Assembly: GCA_018105865.1 (NCBI GenBank)
Contig: JACLAT010000047.1
Coordinates: 523,001 to 587,000, forward strand
DNA: 64,000 nt
Reading direction: 5' to 3'
DNA from: Metaphire vulgaris
Lineage: Eukaryota; Annelida; Clitellata; Crassiclitellata; Megascolecidae
Shown: one piece after another, positions 54,884 through 64,000 of the stretch
Layout: each line of letters opens with the position of its first letter
Numbering within the stretch: position 1 is the first letter of the stretch
Position numbers and translations under genes: made by a program
The notes under the pieces: generated by a model
What the model was told of the DNA's origin: nothing
Seen by the model: the letters and a program-made list of their open reading frames with translations, nothing else
Database searches by the model: none

Positions 54884-55320
54884 TCCGGGTTGAGGTTACA
54901 ACTACACTTGATCTGGCCCCAATCACGGAATTCTCGCTGCGAAAATTAGCTCCTGTGGTCCGTACTATGAGGCTGAGTGCAGGAAAGCGAGGCGGGAAGC
55001 AAGGCGCCGCGAAAGAGCGTTTCGGAGACCTGAAGAGTCCGCAGCTCGAGAGGCAGAGCATGCTGAGTGGCGCCTTGCCCCGAAGAACAGTCGGGCCCTG
55101 GTGCGGAGGAAGGACAGGCGGTATTGGAGAAATGCCATTGAATTCGCCAATGGAGATGTTTTCACGACCTGGAAGTATTTGTGGGGGGGAGTGTTCTCGG
55201 CAATGATACCATAAGTTGCACGCGTCAGTCTAGCTTCTCTGCATCCGACTACCACCAGTTTCTGGATTGGAGGGTGGCAGACATCAGGAGCAGAACAACG
55301 GGAGCCGGTGTCGTATAAAT
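54884..55320 (+). pseudogene. LINE fragment, linker between endonuclease and reverse transcriptase
   Basis: One frame reads EAECRKARREARRRERAFRR, RALVRRKDRRYWRNAIEFAN and FTTWKYLWG, the basic linker found between endonuclease and reverse transcriptase in many non-LTR elements. After a shift near 55210 it continues with DYHQFLDWRVADIRSRTTGA. Neither catalytic domain is present. Confidence 0.78.
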
Positions 55321-55818
55321 TTATTTAAATTTATAAATTTATCTTCGGTATGAAATGTTGCCGCCAACTTGGAGACAGATGCAGTCCACCGAGCCATGAT
55401 CCTGTTGTTCCTCGCTGTTCTCCAGAACACACATGCGTATGCGATAATCCATATAATAAACTAATCTGCCTTTGCAAATTGCCTTGAGTTGCCGATCGCC
55501 GACTGTCTCTGCGTCAACTCCACAGGAACAGGAACGATGCATGAAGTTGATGATCTCAGTCGCAAGCAGCAAAATAAATTCTTGTAAATTCTAAATGAAT
55601 TCATCAGTAAATTTTCCTCGAAATATTAAATAAAGAGCATTGCATTCAACTGGTTTTCAGAGTAATCTGCAGCAATTTAAAAGGTCTCATCCAATGCCTT
55701 GCTTCACAAATTGGTTGCCTATTAAGGCTTAAGTAAGTAAGTAAAATCTCGTGAATTTCTATAACGCATTTGAAACAAATACCGTAGTTGCTGCTTATTC
55801 CTAGACTCTTAATCTAGT
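55321..55818. other. No recognisable feature
   Basis: A minus-strand 77-codon frame (55339-55572) has several cysteines but no pattern I recognise. Confidence 0.4.
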
Positions 55819-55898
55819 TTAACCCCTTAACTGTGTATTTAACTGTGACTCAATGTAAAATGGACGGATATATCTGGGGTTCCCAGTTAAGGGGTTAA
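55819..55898. mobile_element. 80-bp TTAA MITE, copy 1
   Basis: TTAACCCCTTAACTG at the left is mirrored exactly by CAGTTAAGGGGTTAA at the right. The core contains CAATGTAAAATGGACGGATA. Other copies at 59442-59526 and, split by a piggyBac, at 59730-59741 plus 61737-61798. TTAA at both borders suggests piggyBac-type mobilisation. Confidence 0.88.
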
Positions 55899-55931
55899 AA
55901 AGCTGTAGCCGTAGCTTAGAGGTCAGCCGGT

Positions 55932-56122
55932 CAGTGTTTAATATAGGCCGTTTCCGGGGGGGGGATTGCCCTTTTTCCTCCTGGAAATTTCAATTTTTCC
56001 CGGAAATTTTGGCATACTACATGGACTAACAGCAGCCCCTATCAGAATTTCTCCCGGCTTTGTCAGTTCCCCCCGGCTTTTTCAGTTTCCCCTTGGAGTC
56101 CAGGAGTCTAGATTAAACACTG
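55932..56122. mobile_element. hAT-type MITE, family 1, copy 3
   Basis: Ends CAGTGTTTAATATAG and, inverted, CAGTGTTTAATCTAG. Flanking 8-mers CAGCCGGT (55924-55931) and CAGTCGGG (56123-56130) match at 6 of 8. Confidence 0.88.
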
Positions 56123-56130
56123 CAGTCGGG

Positions 56131-56476
56131 CAAATTCAACTCATAGAGAGGGAGCAGGGAGGCAGCAAAACAGAAAATGGAAAAGGGAAATAGAAAGAGG
56201 CTTACAACTGCCCTCAAGCAAAATTCAGTTTTTCTCCGATGACATCCAATTCGCGACCTGAAGAAATTGTTGAAATTCTTAAAAATCGAGGACTAGAATA
56301 ATGATAATAATTCGCGTTATAATCACTACGAAGAATTTTTACATCTTTATTTCTTTCTCCATAATTTCTCCACAGTTTCCATAAAGATAAACAGAATAAC
56401 ATATACATAAGCCTATATACTTATCTAATAATAGCATAGTATCGAATTTCTTGCATGTCTGCCACTGGTCTGTTTG
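56131..56476. other. No recognisable feature
   Basis: AT-rich spacer with no motif seen. Confidence 0.4.
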
Positions 56477-56797
56477 TCAATTAGTGATTGTAGGGTTTTG
56501 GGGTTCGATGGCGAGGTCAGATGATTCAATGTCTTCACAAAAGGTGCCTATGTCAATTTTATTGAGACGCCGGAATGAGTAGGTACCACGAGGTGGAGGG
56601 GGTGGTGGGCAGACGTTTAGGGTAGTGAAAATGGGGAAATGATCCGATGGAGAGCATGGACTGACTGATGAACAAGGAGATAGTGATGAAGAAGATAGGG
56701 TGATTAATAGGTCTAAGGTGTGGCCAAAAGTGTGAGTTGGAAAGGAATTGTGCTGTGTGAGGTACATTATGGGCAGTCTTTCAAACATCCATTCTCT
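56477..56797 (-). pseudogene. LINE endonuclease, C-terminal fragment
   Basis: The minus strand reads PTHTFGHTLDLLITLSSSSL, SPSDHFPIFTTLNV and SFRRLNKIDIGTFCEDI. The T-LDL and SDH motifs are the end of an APE-type endonuclease, followed by the usual linker. It lies next to, and upstream in its own sense is cut by, the hAT MITE at 56806. Confidence 0.84.
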
Positions 56798-56805
56798 GTC
56801 AAATG

Positions 56806-56995
56806 CAGTGGCGTAGCCACGGGGGGTGGGGGTTAACCCCTCTTGGGCGGCGGGAACAAAATTTTTGGGATGTATTCCAATGCAATTTTTATTTTTTTGT
56901 GGCGATTTTTGGGGTGAAACCCCCCCCCCTTTTTGGCGGTTATCGACGAATTTTTTTTCAAAACCCCCCTTCCGGAAATCCTGGCTACGCCGCTG
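56806..56995. mobile_element. hAT-type MITE, family 6-related (CAGTGGCGTAGCCA)
   Basis: Ends CAGTGGCGTAGCCACGG and, inverted, CAGCGGCGTAGCCAGGATTT. Perfect duplication GTCAAATG (56798-56805 and 56996-57003). Confidence 0.95.
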
Positions 56996-57048
56996 GTCAA
57001 ATGGCTATAAAGTCGATCGAAACCATATTTTCTTGAGCTTCCATCTTC

Positions 57049-57600
57049 ATCAACGTTGACCACCACGGACTACGGATTGCGGAATTATGGACGTTATGTA
57101 TTTATCCAGATTCAGAGTTCGTGAATAAGCTGGTAGACCTCGCCAAGCTCTCGGGCAGCGATATAGAAATATTATTCACTGATAGCATTTACTGGCGCCA
57201 TCTTTCGAGTTGGTGGAAATTACCATTTTTTCAAAGAAATATCAATCAATAACTCTAAATTGCTTATAGGATTATCCTTCATTTTCATTTATTGAAAATG
57301 CATTTACTTTAATTAAATTTAATCTAGAATCTCAATGAACCAACTATAATGAATAGTTTAAACTGATCTTTTCCTTAAGGTAATAAAACAAAAAAAATGA
57401 AATAACATACCCTTTTAAAGCTGTAATAAAATTCGTCAAAAGTGAGTCCATCTACTCGATAAACGGGAATCCGGCTCGTGGAACTCGTTACCGAATAAAT
57501 TTTTGTCGCGAATATTTCTACAATATTCGCTAAATTCACAAATATCAATCTCAGCGTAGCTCGCATTTCGCATTTAAGTCGATTTGACATTTATTTCTGT
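57049..57600. repeat. Partial third copy of the left part of repeat A/B
   Basis: It matches A from about 17450 to 17960: CACCACGGACTACGGAT, GTGAATAAGCTGGTAGA, TACTGGCGCCATCTTTCGAG, TCAAAGAAATATCAATCAAT and the hairpin at 57504. It diverges more from A and B than they do from each other. Confidence 0.85.
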
Positions 57601-59441
57601 TAATAATATCGGATTCTTTGACGATGATTAAACCAAAAAGCTTGAGAAGCGAAAATGGTCATCGCCTTTTGCGTGACCTTCTACCCACTATCTTTCATAT
57701 CAACGCAAAACTGGTATCTGTGTTGTGGTGACATTGATGATTAAAACTATCGCCATCTATCGAATCAGTTATAAATAACTAGCTGTTAACCCGTCAAAAC
57801 TGACGGAAGAGACTGGCTATTTATATTGCCTCGATTTATTGCAAAAGTTTAAATGATTACATATGAATGTCTAAAATATGAAAATGTTAAGTGAATGCGT
57901 GATTAAATTTTAAAATTTTCCTACGGCCTCACATGGTGGTCTTGCCACCACCACAGGGGAATGCTCACCATAACGGAACCCACGATCAACCATGGTTGGA
58001 GCCTAAGCCCCTGGATATTAGATACAAGAAGGGATAGGCCTAATAGTAGAAAAATAATTCAGGTTCTAGAGTAGGATGAAGTCTATTGAAGTTAGGAATT
58101 ATGAATGCTCTCGCTGCCCATAGTTTGTGAGTAGCGAGTCACGTGTTCCAATGAGACAGTTGGAAATCCCCGTAAAGTTGTTAGGCGTACAATTCTAAGA
58201 TTAGGCAACCGACACGGGATACGATAAGACCATCGAATAAACCATACTGAAGAAAAACACGCTTCTAACTCTCGTTATGATGTTGGAAAGCAATTGACGC
58301 CCATGAAAAGGGAAGGGATGACACTAATATAGGCCCAATGTATGACTCTGAAACGGATACAGCCGAAGAATACACACGTATAAATAGATTCTTTTCGTAA
58401 GTAGGCCTAATGAAAGCATGGAAAGTGGGGTGCGTATAGGACACACAGCTATTAAACGGGAAAATTTAGATTTGTTATTTCAAAGCGCTCAATCTATTCC
58501 ATAGGCCTAATACAAGAGGTTTGTTGGTGTGGGTTTTCTCGTCGAAGAGTAGCAAGTTCAATGGGCCTCCTACCCATTGTTGCCCCAAGCAGGCCCGCCG
58601 AGTGAAATACCGGACCCCGAGGAAGAGCAGACACGGACCACTAAAAATTTTTAAAGTTTATATTTTTAAGAAAAAATTTGTCTTCAGCAATTCAAAGTTT
58701 TTCACAAAAATACAGATCAAGTGTGTGAAAAACTGAAAAGTGGTGACCTTTTTAAAAATTTCAATTGTCAGACTTTTCATATCGTTAAAACTTCAAGCAA
58801 TGCCTTCGACGCCATCTCCCTCAACCGCTTTCGCCGTCTTCATAATAATAAATAGTATAGATTAAGACAACATTTTGCCGAACCGCCCGGCCCCTTAACG
58901 ATCGCCGGGCCCCTGACATTGGCCCCTCCCCATCCGTTCCCTCTTTCAGCTGCCCCGACCCCAGGTTCTCGAGGAGTGAAGTTACAGACCTGGCTAAAGA
59001 CTCAGCAACAATCAGAAAATAGTGTATTTTGATAGATTTGAGCATTATTGTGTCATCTCTCTCTGGATCATGCATCATGGGCGTCAACAACTATAATGTA
59101 TTTGAAACATGTAAATCAAATAAAATAATAAGTTGATGCGAAACACACACACACACAAGGAGAGACGACATAATAATTACGATAGAAGCAGAGGACGACA
59201 ACCTAATTCCCTTTCGCTGAACCCTGTCACTTTCGCAGTGTTACCATTGCTACGCAGTTTGATGTTACAACCGCCCTCTAGCGAATAAGGCTGATTCGAC
59301 CTTAGGAGCTCTTACGGGGATTGAACCGTTAGCGTGCCTACCCAGGGTGTAACAAATTCTGCCATCATTCCCGCCGCGAGAAAACGACGCAGGGCGGCCG
59401 TCGCTTGTCGGCGGACGATACGAACGGTTCGCGCGGCTATT
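57601..59441. other. No gene supported
   Basis: Long AT-rich stretch. It has CGCCATCTATCGAAT (57757), also present at 19500 and 53140 inside repeats A and B, three TAGGCCTA octamers (58037, 58403, 58503) and a C-rich patch at 58880-58970. Short open frames lack recognisable motifs. Confidence 0.45.
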
Positions 59442-59526
59442 TTAACCCATTAACTCTGTAGGCTATTTAACTGTAATTCAATGTAAAATGGACGGATACA
59501 TCCGGGATCCCCAGTTTAGGGGTTAA
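59442..59526. mobile_element. 80-bp TTAA MITE, copy 2
   Basis: TTAACCCATTAACTC at the left and CAGTTTAGGGGTTAA at the right around the shared core AATGTAAAATGGACGGATA. Confidence 0.85.
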
Positions 59527-59905
59527 CCTCGTAGAGACGACGGCGTATACGACGACGCCGGACGTCGGATGCCCGACGACGATCGCCGACCACCAATGCT
59601 CTCCTCGCCGCCGCCGCTGAACGAGGGGTGAACGGGACAGGTAGCCTACCCGGTGGTGGAGCTGCACTGCGCTTCGTCTTAGTTGGACAGCTAAAATTTC
59701 ATATCGTTGAATGCATCGATTACTGTATATTAACCCCTTAACCCTAGAATTACCGGAAAAATTGTTATCCATTGAGTACCGATGGGGTCAGAAATGACCC
59801 CATAGCAATAGTTGCTATATTTCACTCCATACTGATGAAGTACACAATCAAAAACCAACAAAAGTTGTTAAATTTAAAGTCATAAGCAACAATTTCACAT
59901 TGTTC

Positions 59906-60081
59906 CAGTGGCGGCTCCAGGATTTGGAAAGTGGGGGGCCGTTGGGGTGGCAACTTCCAATCATGAAGGAGCCAACCATTTGTTGTTAGGTATGTAGTAT
60001 TATAAGTATAGGGTCTCAACATGGGGCCACTGGGGGGCCAGGCACTCAATAGGGGCACGGCCCCCTGTGGAGCCGCCACTG
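59906..60081. mobile_element. hAT-type MITE, family 2, copy 4
   Basis: Perfect duplication CATTGTTC (59898-59905 and 60082-60089). Ends CAGTGGCGGCTCCAGG and, inverted, CAGTGGCGGCTCCACAGG. Inserted in the piggyBac downstream of its transposase. Confidence 0.95.
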
Positions 60082-60169
60082 CATTGTTCCAATCAGTTAC
60101 AGAGCTACAAACATCCACTTATGTCCAGCTTATAACGTAAACACTGCACATGCAACTTTCTTTATAATC

Positions 60170-61341
60170 TCACTCGTAGCTGTTGCAGATAGGTTTTGAA
60201 TGTTCTTTGCAAACGTTTCGCTTGCAAGAAGAGCAGGTGATGTTGCTCTTCTTGTCTTTCTCTCGTCCGCAGCAGTGACATCTTGCCCGCTTCTTAGGAG
60301 GTTCACCAACGGTCAAATTCTGGTCAGCTTCTTTCTCGTTTGCAGTAGGTGCAATACAAGTTCCGCCTTGAATGAGCTGCTTTACCAACTCCAACAGGAA
60401 AATGCTACGCCGATGTTTGGCTTTGTTCTTCCATTCTGGATTGAGTGACACCCATATAGGCTAATGAAAGCATTTAGGGCGCTGATGTCAAGCATTTTAT
60501 AGAATATAGTCATTGACCATCTTCTTGTCATTCATTTGGTGGAATACATGCTCAGCGTATGATCAGCAGTGTCAACGCCACCTTTTGTAGAATTATCATC
60601 AAGAATGATTTGTGGTTTTCGTTTCGGAAGTGTCTGAACCACTTATGGTTGATTATCGTGCCCAGCAGTGTCATTTTCCTATCTAGTAATTTCTGTGCAA
60701 GACTAAGGCTGCAAAAGAAATGATCTGTTGTTGAATTTCTGCCAGAACCTGTCATTTCTTCAGCTAATTGCATAACAACTCGTTCACCCTGATTCTGTTC
60801 TAGAACCAGTCCTTGCTCTGCCAGTGTGAACCTGAAGGCGAAGAATATGCGATTTTGCACTGTCACACAACATCCACAGCTTGATGCCATATTTGCCTGG
60901 TTTGCTTCGAATAAACTGTTTGAAGGGGCAATACCCACGGTAGGTGAGAAGCTGTTCATCAACTGTTGCATTCTCGCCTGGAACAAATGAATCATTCAGT
61001 GTCTTTCCCCACATATCAAACACTTTTCTAATTGGTGCAAACTTGTCAGCAATACGGTGCTCTCGTCTATTAGCTGCATCATCAAATCTAATGGAATGCG
61101 AAAGTTGTTCAGAAAGAGCACGGGCCATGCTTCTGCCGAAAATAGCACGTCCATCTTCCAGGTTCCATAGCTGGATGATAGATTCACTTCTTGACTTGTA
61201 CACGCCAGACAGAATAAGAAGACCAAGAAGGCACATAAACTCGTCTTCTGTCGTGTCCTTCCAATTCGCACCACAAATGCCTTTGCCTTCTGTGAGCAGC
61301 AGAATATTGATGCTGTGACATTGTTGTCTAAAATCAAACAT
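60170..61341 (-). pseudogene. piggyBac transposase, frameshifted
   Basis: The minus strand gives MCLLGLLILSGVYKSRSE, ATVDEQLLTYRGYCPFKQFI and SKPGKYGIKLWMLCDSAK. These include the first two catalytic Asp (TVDEQ, CDSA). A frameshift near 60790 leads to GSGRNSTTDHFFCSLSLAQK and LLDRKMTLLGTI. A second shift near 60600 exposes STKGGVDTAD, the third Asp, and a third shift leads to MSLNPEWKNKAKHRRSIFLL. The C-terminal cysteine-rich zinc domain (CHCCGREKDKKSNITCSSCK) is intact. The N-terminal region before the DDE domain is not evident. All catalytic blocks survive, so inactivation looks recent. Confidence 0.92.
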
Positions 61342-61798
61342 GCCGAATCACAGGGTTACTTGCATGCAAGTTTATTACATAATTGTAAATAAAATACACT
61401 AAAATAAATATAAAATAATTAGTCAAGAATAATTACCTTTGTATACGTAGCAAATGATTGTCAGTGATCACGATTTTTGAAAGCAGCAATGAGTCACAGC
61501 CTCGATTTGTAATGGGGTCAAAAATGACCCCACCGGTACTCAGTGCTAGACTGTGTTACTGGCGCCCTCTGGTGGTTTATAAAAAATATCTGATAGGTGC
61601 ATCATGTTGATCAGTTTGAAACATGAAATGTCTTAAAGTAATACTATTCTGATGCATCTGGTTCCTAAGCTACACAAGACGAAAGTCTCGCTGGGGTCAC
61701 TTTTGACCCCAGCGGTACTTCTAGGGTTAACCGTGTATTTAACTGTAACTCAATGTAAAATGGACGGATATATCTGGGATCCCCAGTTAAGGGGTTAA

Positions 61799-62102
61799 GG
61801 AATACGAGAATAGGTGACATTGCTCTGGAGTGGATTCGACAATGCTGACTGCGTGCACCAAATTAATGGTGTCCTGCTCTTCAAATAGAGTCATGGGAAT
61901 AAACTGAATAGAGTGGATGCTGCCTTTTCACTGTGTCGACGATGAAACCAGAACCTGCACGGTGTGTGTGTGCCTCTGCTCGCTTGTATGTTTGACTTGT
62001 ATGTCGGCCTGGAGCCCATCGGGTGTCTCGCATAACTTTGGTGCAACAGTGACCCAGGTTCCGTGACTGTTTGTGCACCGGCTAGACCCGTGAGAATTAT
62101 TA
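61799..62102. other. No recognisable feature
   Basis: Spacer between the TTAA MITE and the microsatellite. Confidence 0.4.
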
Positions 62103-62282
<180 letters not shown>

Positions 62283-64000
62283 GTCCCTATCCTACAGAAG
62301 GGAAACTTGTAATTTGGAAACTTTTTTCTATGGTGGTGGTGGTGGTCTTTCTCTCAAGACAGCCCTCGTTCAATAGCAAGTTCAATAGCAAGAGTTCTGG
62401 CGAACAAAAAACTTCACTCGTCAAAGACCAGAGAAAGTACATCGCGGGAAATGTTTTACGATCTTCAACGAAGTTTAAACACTGCGCGATGTCTAAAGGG
62501 GGTCCGATGCTTTTAGGGGAAGAAACCGAAATTTGTGACGTACTTTTAGGGTTGAACGACCGAGATTTGTTACAGGATATGGTTCAAAATGGCCAAAAAT
62601 AGCGTGACGTACTTTATGGACGGCCCCTTTCGTATCAACTCCATTATGGTTAATCTTCTTTGGTAATTATATTTTTAGTTTTTATTATTCTAAGAGAATT
62701 TCTAGCTGATCTAGCGCAATGTTTCGTTTCTCAATTAACTTCGGTGGATGACTGTGACGATCATAAACAATTATGATCTATTCTACGCTTTCTTTAATAT
62801 TTTGAATTTTGCGAATATTTTCCAATATTCGCGACAAAAACTAAGATAAAATACCATATATTTCGAATTTTTTGATTTCGTTTAAGTGTTATAGAATCTT
62901 ATAAATATATATATTGGATTCAGTTATAGAAAGGTATGTAATTTCATAGATTAGACGCTTTTAAAAATGGCTTAGCCTAGATTTTCATTGAATCAGATTC
63001 AAGATGGAATTGATAAATCCACAATAGACATGTATTCACTAACTCAATCAGAGAAAATAATCGTGTAAGTGAAACGAATAATTATCAATCATATTCAATT
63101 GAAGCCTAATATTTCGTCATTCGAAAGATGGCGAAAGTATCAATCACCATTGTCGTACAGCGCAGAGATCACTTTTGCGTCGACATATTTATCGAAAGGT
63201 TCTAAAGTGGTTTAGAAGGCTAAATAAGTCTGTGCGAAAAGTTCAGGGGTCAACCTTGCTCTTAATTGGTAAACAGAAATCCTCTTAATAAGATTACCAC
63301 AACAGGCTTAAACACACACAATCTTATTCTTCCAGCGAATCCTACGACCCAATGCAAGTCCTATATAAAATTATGTAGGGTTGCCATCCGTCCCGTATAT
63401 ACTGTCACCGTATTTCACTACTGAGTCCTGTAATAGTATGCGTCCCGTTTTTGGAAAGCAGAATTCCTCTTAATATGACACCACAACATGGCACATCAGG
63501 CTTAAACATAGACAGTCTTATTCTTCTAGCGGATCCTATGACCCACTACAAGTCCTATATAATGCCAACAGTTTTTTTCAAGGATACGAGTCCAGCTCTG
63601 TATGCTACAATATGAAATATTCCGATCGACGCCATTTTATCTGAAGGACAAAATAATTTTTATGTTTAGATAAATGCTCTGATTTTCACTTTTGGCTAAA
63701 TTTTCAGTAAAATTTAGTTATCGACCGTAAGTATTGTGATTTTTGATATTAAATGGGTAATTGGATAGCTTAGCGTCCCTAATTAATCGTGACTTCATCG
63801 ATATAAATGTATAAGTAGCAGTTATAGGCCCTAAGTCATAAAATCTTAGTTATAAGTTGCAAAACCCATCAAAGAAATGACACTATGAGAAGTTGTACAT
63901 ACTATCCAGCTGTTAAGCGGTTGTCAGTTGCCTGCTTTATTAGTTCAATTCTCCGAAGTTGCGATGGATACAGTTGATCATGTCGGTACTATATTTAATT
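62283..64000. other. No gene; lone MITE end and hairpin
   Basis: 62603-62627 is an end of the 14786 MITE family (GTGACGTACTTTATGGACG). 62812-62838 is an inverted copy of the GCGAATATT hairpin. CGAAAGATGGCG at 63122 may mark a remnant of repeat A in reverse. A direct repeat (AATCCTACGACCCA near 63339; GATCCTATGACCCA near 63532, each followed by CAAGTCCTATATAA) is visible. No coding motif. Confidence 0.5.

Larger units (their letters stand above)
59742..61736 (-). mobile_element. piggyBac transposon, near full length
   Basis: Ends CCCTAGAATTACCGG and, inverted, CCCTAGAAGTACCGC, flanked by TTAA on both sides (59738-59741 and 61737-61740). Subterminal palindromes of the GGGGTCA...TGACCCC type occur at about 59785, 61513 and 61694. 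It contains a decayed transposase and a younger hAT MITE (59906-60081). Confidence 0.95.
59730..61798. mobile_element. 80-bp TTAA MITE, copy 3, split by the piggyBac
   Basis: The left 12 bases TTAACCCCTTAA (59730-59741) and the right part from TTAACCGTGTATTTAACTG (61737) to GGGGTTAA (61798) join into a full copy when the piggyBac and one TTAA are removed. Confidence 0.88.

Overview
The window is eukaryotic (metazoan) DNA. It has spliced exons, several non-LTR retrotransposon families, hAT, Tc1, piggyBac and Mutator-like DNA transposons, tRNA-derived SINEs and long ATT microsatellites. There is no bacterial-style gene packing. The overall look (AT-rich, many hAT MITEs, a very common TAGGCCTA octamer, a cGAS-like gene fused to ankyrin repeats) fits an invertebrate, probably marine. 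I cannot fix the phylum from sequence alone.

Host genes are few. A phase 1-1 cysteine-rich exon lies on the minus strand at 7059-7298. The main gene is a single-exon plus-strand ORF of 1398 codons at 44297-48493. It has ankyrin repeats, a Ser/Asp/Glu-rich linker and a C-terminal Mab-21/cGAS-like nucleotidyltransferase with an apparently intact catalytic triad (E1049, D1051, D1167). It is best read as a cGAS-like receptor (cGLR) candidate in innate immunity. Just downstream, 49393-50362 holds part of an unrecognised cysteine-containing gene, broken off by a 3.3 kb repeat. A five-exon Mutator-like (MULE) transposase gene with C2H2 fingers and a SWIM finger occupies 36279-40796 on the minus strand.

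The rest is a transposon graveyard with readable history. 0-16 kb: Tc1 fragment, LINE, hAT element with target-site duplication, SINEs, microsatellites, MITEs. 17.3-20.0 kb and 50.4-53.7 kb: two copies (A and B) of one long repeat, each carrying a CR1-like LINE 3' end disrupted by the same MITE with an internal 16-bp minisatellite. Copy B later took a LINE insertion with an 11-bp duplication. 20-29 kb: hAT elements and two tail-to-tail LINEs. 29.5-33.1 kb: a 2.36 kb DNA transposon with 142-bp terminal inverted repeats, a perfect 8-bp duplication and an unusual hAT-like transposase, plus an inverted degraded relative. 33.4-33.95 kb: minisatellite. 41.3-42.9 kb: LINE inside a GGCGAATTCGG-type inverted-repeat element that abuts a hAT MITE. 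54-64 kb: LINE pieces, hAT MITEs and a nearly full-length piggyBac element that landed in an 80-bp TTAA MITE and was itself hit by a hAT MITE.

All coordinates and alignments were made by eye. Exon borders and element ends may be off by a few bases. Family assignments rest on motif recognition, not on searches.
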